DNA of 64,000 nucleotides from AP-15 sp963733945. Lineage in GTDB: Bacteria > Pseudomonadota > Alphaproteobacteria > ATCC43930 > CGMCC-115725. The notes under the pieces were generated by a model. That model was not told where the DNA came from. It did no database searches and saw nothing but the letters and a program-made list of their open reading frames with translations. Below are positions 60,383 to 64,000 of the stretch, piece by piece (position 1 is the stretch's first letter; each line of letters begins with the position of its first letter). The position numbers and the translations under genes are program-made. Location: NCBI GenBank assembly GCA_963733945.1, contig CAVTFD010000035.1:14448-78447 (forward strand). The letters run 5' to 3'.

Positions 60383-62014
60383 TCAAGCCGGTGTCGCGAT
60401 CGGAGGGCCGTCTAATTTTCCAACGGCCCGCCAATTGGTGTTCAAACCGATATCCTTGCAGATGCGATTGATTGCACTGCGCCAAGACACATGCCAACTC
60501 CGCCGGCGGCTTGGACAGCGCAGGCGCCCGGTCAGCGCGGTTGCCGGGCGTGTGGACGCCAAGGAAGCTTCCAGGCGCAGGCCCGAACGCGCGAGCGTCC
60601 AGCCGGAGCGCGCGGTTCCGACCCAAAGGGGCGCCTGCACCAGCAGCAGGTTTGCGATCATCGCCACCACCGTGCCGAAGACCAGTGACGAGTTCGTCAT
60701 CGCCTGGAGCCAGAATGGCATACCGACCGCCAGGTGCGGATATTTCTCGGCGGCGAGCCCGGCAATCAGTCCAAGACCAATCACCACGGTCCGCTTCTGG
60801 TCCATCTGACAAGATGCCATCGTCTGCAGACCGTTTATCATCACCAGGCACCCTGAAAACAGCGTAATACCCCCCATTACCGGTTTCGGCATCGAGGCAA
60901 GGGCAACGCTGATCGCCGGCAAAAAGGCCATGACGACAAAGACGACGGCGATCGCGTAGGCCACCCGGCGGCTCGCCAAGCCGGTAGCGGCGGGAACGGC
61001 AACGGCGGAAGGCATGGTGTTGACGCCCAACGTCCCGACAACGCCTGAGAGTACGGTCGCCAATCCATCCGCCAGAACCCCGCGGCGCATCAAGTCCATG
61101 TCCGGCTCCCGCCAGGCGGAGTCGTTCAGTTTTTGACATTGACCGAGCAAGCCAATCGTCTTGGCGGTCGATGCCCATGCCGCGATCGCGAATGGGACGG
61201 CCAGCGCTGCGCTGAAGGTGAAATGGAGATGATCGAGCCGTGGAACAGCAAAAAGGGGTGTGGGACCGAACCCAGCCAGATCCGACCAGTTGAGCAGCCC
61301 GCTCGCCACCGAGGCCGCGTAGCCGAGCGCCATCGCGATTAGCAAGGCCAACATCCGTAGCGAGCCGCGGCCCAGAGGGTCAGCAGCACGGCGGTCCCAA
61401 AGTGAGGGCCGCTGCCGCTAAATGAGCCACGCTGGGCGGTGCTGCTCCGCCGATCGCAAAGGTCAGGCGAAAGCCGATCGAGCCGACGACTATCCCGATC
61501 AGAAACACGACCAGCCCCTAAATCTGGACGGGGAACAGGCCCTTAAGGCGGCTCACGAAAGGGGAGAGCGCGGCCTCGCAGAAGCCAGCGAAAATTGTCA
61601 TACCGAAAACCAGTGGCAATCCGCCAAGCTTGATCGCCAGAATTGATGGCCCGAGATAGTTCGCTGAGAGGACGCTGGGAGCGAGATAGCCGCTGCCGAT
61701 CGGCCCACGCGGCAGCGCCTGCAATTAGGCGGCGGCGCCTAGCGCCAGCATCGACAGACCACCATCGCCGCGACTGTTGGCGGCGGCACATTACCTGCTC
61801 GAACCAGCACAAGCAGGAATACGAGATACACGTTGATGAGCCCGACCCACTGCAGGCCGGCAAACACTGTCAGGCCGAGCGACGGCCTGTCGTCAACCCC
61901 GTAGATCATCCCGGCCGGCAGCACCGCGGCTCGCCCCGCGCGCGGCGCGAAGCCGAAGCGTTTGACCTTGCTTTGACGCCCTGCGACATCGCTATCCATT
62001 ACTGATCGTGTCAT
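60383..62014 (-). pseudogene. Degraded NCS2-type nucleobase (xanthine/uracil) permease
   Basis: Pieces of a nucleobase:cation symporter-2 lie in successive frames: an N-terminal GMIYGVDDRPSLGLTVFAG segment (from 62014), a middle with LGPSILAIKLGGLPLVFGM, and a C-terminal part with VVGTLGVNTMPSAVAV, SMPKPVMGGITLFSGCLVMI and GLIAGLAAEKYPHL. In the middle frame two in-frame stops, TAA 61725-61727 and TAG 61518-61520, interrupt the reading frame, and at least two frameshifts join the parts. The nonsense codons suggest genuine decay. It is divergent from a decayed copy of a winged-helix regulator start. Confidence 0.8.
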
Positions 62015-62066
62015 TGTCGTAGACGGTGCCGCAATCGCAGTGCTGGAGGTTTCATAATTTCAACGT

Positions 62067-62190
62067 CTCCCAACGACGCCGCCCGACGCTGTGCGAAGTC
62101 GGCGGCAAGGCTGTTAGCCTGTGCCCCGCTCGCTCGGGAGTCCTGAAGGCGATCCGAAAAGTTACGAAATGTTTCCGAAGAATGGTTAAT
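62067..62190. repeat. Left copy of a duplicated regulator-promoter segment
   Basis: Begins CTCCCAACGACGCCGCCCGA and aligns, with scattered mismatches and small gaps, to 63691-63819. The shared part includes the A/T-rich GATCCGAAAAGTTACGAAAT region. After about 50 bases missing here, 62204-62225 again resembles the first codons of the winged-helix gene at 63868 (HLYVGAFRL against NLYALGPFRL), so this side carries a decayed start of the same gene. It lies just upstream of the NCS2 pseudogene. Confidence 0.65.
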
Positions 62191-62313
62191 ATGGGGCACG
62201 AGCGACGGCATTTATACGTCGGGGCCTTTCGTCTTGTCGCGCACTGGGGAGGCGACCTGCCGATGCCATTGCCGCCCCCATTTCTCGGCGGCGGCTCAAT
62301 GCCCCCAAGGCAA

Positions 62314-63685
62314 TCAGAACCAAACCGCCGCAGATTTGGACGACAGGTTCGTGATCACGGCCGCACTGGTTCCGATCCGGTCTCTGCTGTCGCATTGGTG
62401 CCCTCGGCGCGGCGGGGACCGCCGCAACGACCACGGCGCCACGACGACGGCGCCGAGTGCGGCGCAAATCGCCAGCGCAACAAAGCTGCCGAATATCCGA
62501 ATGCCGTGCCGACCGCGCCGAACAGCAGCGGACCGAGGACTGACCCTAAATTGATAAAAAGATTGCCGCCGCTCACCATGGATCCGACCTGTCCTGGCGG
62601 TGAGCGTCGGGTAACTTCGCCGAGCATCACCGGTATCGACCCGATCGAGGAGAACCCGAGGACGATGGCGACAGCCACAATCGCGCCAATCGGCCAAGCG
62701 CGCGTGAAATTAGCCGCGAGAACGGCCGCCACACTCATTAGAGTGCCGTTAATAGCGAGCACGGTCCGCGGTGGAAGCCACCGATCCGAGGCTACTGCGG
62801 ACACGGTCATGCCTACTATGCCGCCCAGTTGTCCGGCGCCGTAAGCCAATCCCGCAGTGGCGAGAACGAAGCCCAAATCTTTGACCATATAGACCGCAAA
62901 AAACGACCGCGCACAGATCCCCCTACCATCAAGGAGATTACGATGGCAAAGAGGATCTGCCGCATGCCGGACATCGCGAGCAGCCGCTTCACTGGCTCCA
63001 ACGGGCGCTGGGCAGGGAGCGGGGTCGAATCAGCGTAGTTCAGCCATCGGACCGCCGGGAGAAGTATGATTGCCAATCCCGCACTGACGGCGGCGAGGAC
63101 GAGCAGAGCGTCGTGCCAGCCCCAATAGATCGCCAATATCGGCATCACGAGACCAGCGAGCATCGAGCCGGTGGGGATCGCCGACTGCCGGATCGCCATG
63201 ATGATACCAGCGGTGCGCGCGGCAGTGAAACGGCTGACCACTTGCGATGTCGCAGGCGTGACCACGCCCTGCACGAAACCGAGGAGCAAGGGCGCTGCCA
63301 CGATCAGCACGGCGGCTGCGGGCAGCACCAACAGCAGCCCGGCCACGCCGATGCCGATGCAGACGAGGCTCAATCCGGCTCCCCCCGAGCCGGTGTACCA
63401 ACTTCGGGACGGTGAAATTTGAGAACAGCGCAACAATGTAGACAAGTGGAAACCAGAATGCGATAAGCTTGATATTCAAGTTGGTCGTTTTGCTATTGCC
63501 GGAGCAAGAACCGGTACCGCGGTGGCCAAGAGAGACACTGTCGTTTGGACAATTACCGAAAAGCCGAGGCCAGTCGCAACCAGGCGATATTTGTGCTGCG
63601 TGCCGAGCCGCTGACCGGGCGCCGGCTCGGCTGCTTCACCATCGGCCGGGGCGATCACCGACGATGCGAGCGTTCTCATCATCCC
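62314..63685 (-). pseudogene. MFS transporter broken by several frameshifts
   Basis: Reading from the right: MMRTLASSVIAP to LAPAIAKRPT, then NIKLIAFWFPLVYIVALFSN, then GGAGLSLVCIGIGVAGLLLV to GMRQILFAIVIS, then MVKDLGFVLATAGLAYGAGQ to NLGSVLGPLLFGAVG, in different frames. Together they make about 12 membrane helices with major-facilitator features (GEVTRRSPPGQVGSMVSG). At least four frameshifts occur, one at a six-T run near 62900. The substrate is unknown. Either decay or poor sequence could be responsible. Confidence 0.75.
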
Positions 63686-63690
63686 AGGAC

Positions 63691-63819
63691 CTCCCAACGA
63701 CGCCGCCCGAACGCTTTGCGAAATCGGCGGCAAAGGCTAACTAGCTGTGTGTCAGTGGGGGGCGGGAGTCCCGAAGGCGGTCCGAAAAACTTGCGAAATT
63801 TTTCCAAATATGATTAATT
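63691..63819. repeat. Right copy of the duplicated regulator-promoter segment
   Basis: Matches 62067-62190. It is the divergent intergenic region between the MFS pseudogene and the winged-helix regulator, and ends in GATTAATTT where the left copy has GGTTAATAT. The A/T-rich TCCGAAAAACTTGCGAAATT segment is the best-conserved stretch. Confidence 0.65.
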
Positions 63820-63837
63820 TGTATCAAATTGTATCAA
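63818..63837. promoter_or_regulatory. Tandem 10-base repeat upstream of the winged-helix gene
   Basis: TTTGTATCAA (63818-63827) is followed at once by ATTGTATCAA (63828-63837), 30 bases before ATG 63868. One helical turn of spacing suits a dimeric regulator, possibly the winged-helix protein itself. The left duplicate copy lacks this part. Confidence 0.5.
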
Positions 63838-63867
63838 GCGCTTTAACGAAGAGCCGCAGGGCGGGCC

Positions 63868-64000
63868 ATGACGAACCTTTATGCGTTGGGGCCGTTTCGC
63901 CTGGACAGGGCTAACGACCTGCTGTTCCGCGGAAGCGAGCCTGTGGCACTCGGGCGCCGAGCGATTGCCTTGTTGCGGGGATTGGTTGAACGGCCTGGCG
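63868..64000 (+). CDS. Winged-helix (OmpR/CadC-type) transcriptional regulator, 5' end only
   Basis: The first 44 residues begin MTNLYALGPFRLDRANDLLF and continue EPVALGRRAIALLRGLVERP, which matches the start of an OmpR/PhoB-type winged helix (GPFRLDxxxxLLxRxGxxVxLxxxAxxLLxxLxxxPG) as found in CadC-like and TPR-containing regulators. The gene runs off the window. It is divergent from the MFS pseudogene. Confidence 0.75.
   Translation, partial: MTNLYALGPFRLDRANDLLFRGSEPVALGRRAIALLRGLVERPG

Overview
The window looks like chromosomal DNA of a GC-rich alphaproteobacterium, most likely of a Rhodospirillales-like lineage. The evidence is the split F1-type ATP synthase operon (atpHAGDC without the Fo genes), the DUF484-xerC pair divergent from priA, hslVU divergent from hisB-hisH-GNAT-hisA-hisF-hisE-HIT, and a 180-kDa-type NAD-glutamate dehydrogenase. 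No rRNA, tRNA or CRISPR array was found.

Layout. 1-1133 is an AT-richer scar: a resolvase remnant and a PEP-CTERM protein that has lost its 5' end. 1167-7261 holds a ferritin-like protein, two repeat elements and the ATP synthase F1 genes. 7574-20631 holds an amidohydrolase, SDR enzymes, xerC, DUF484, priA, a VOC protein, an acyl-CoA ligase, pepF and an AarF kinase. 20597-31927 is a metabolic and accessory stretch: MATE pump, PhyH dioxygenase, COG4091 dehydrogenase, aldo/keto reductase, two more amidohydrolases, a lone SIR2-like gene, a luciferase-like oxidoreductase, an NTF2-like protein and a cupin. 31985-35712 is a compact minus-strand operon for coenzyme F420: cofD and cofE, an enzyme closely resembling mycobacterial F420-dependent glucose-6-phosphate dehydrogenase, and another luciferase-like oxidoreductase. 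36133-46135 holds a LuxR-type regulator with an atypical receiver, acetyl-CoA synthetase, NAD-glutamate dehydrogenase and a CHASE2 adenylate cyclase. 46329-54159 holds a small protein, glgC, hslVU and the histidine operon. 54250-60225 holds an MHS transporter, an ABC uptake pair and two SDRs. 60383-64000 is a decaying region with two broken transporters, each divergent from a copy of the same regulator/promoter segment; the last gene, a winged-helix regulator, runs off the end.

How the genes fit together. In the F420 operon, Fgd would reduce F420 made with CofD and CofE, and the luciferase-like proteins at 34759-35712 and 29903-30823 are candidate users of F420H2. The SDRs, amidohydrolases, PhyH dioxygenase, acyl-CoA ligase and acs suggest a heterotroph that degrades varied organic acids and lipids.

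Caution. Seven single-frame breaks fall in otherwise intact conserved genes (atpH, PhyH, the third amidohydrolase, acs, NAD-GDH twice, cyclase), and in five of them removal of one base restores the frame. Most are probably sequence errors. The decay at 60383-62014 includes in-frame nonsense codons and looks real.
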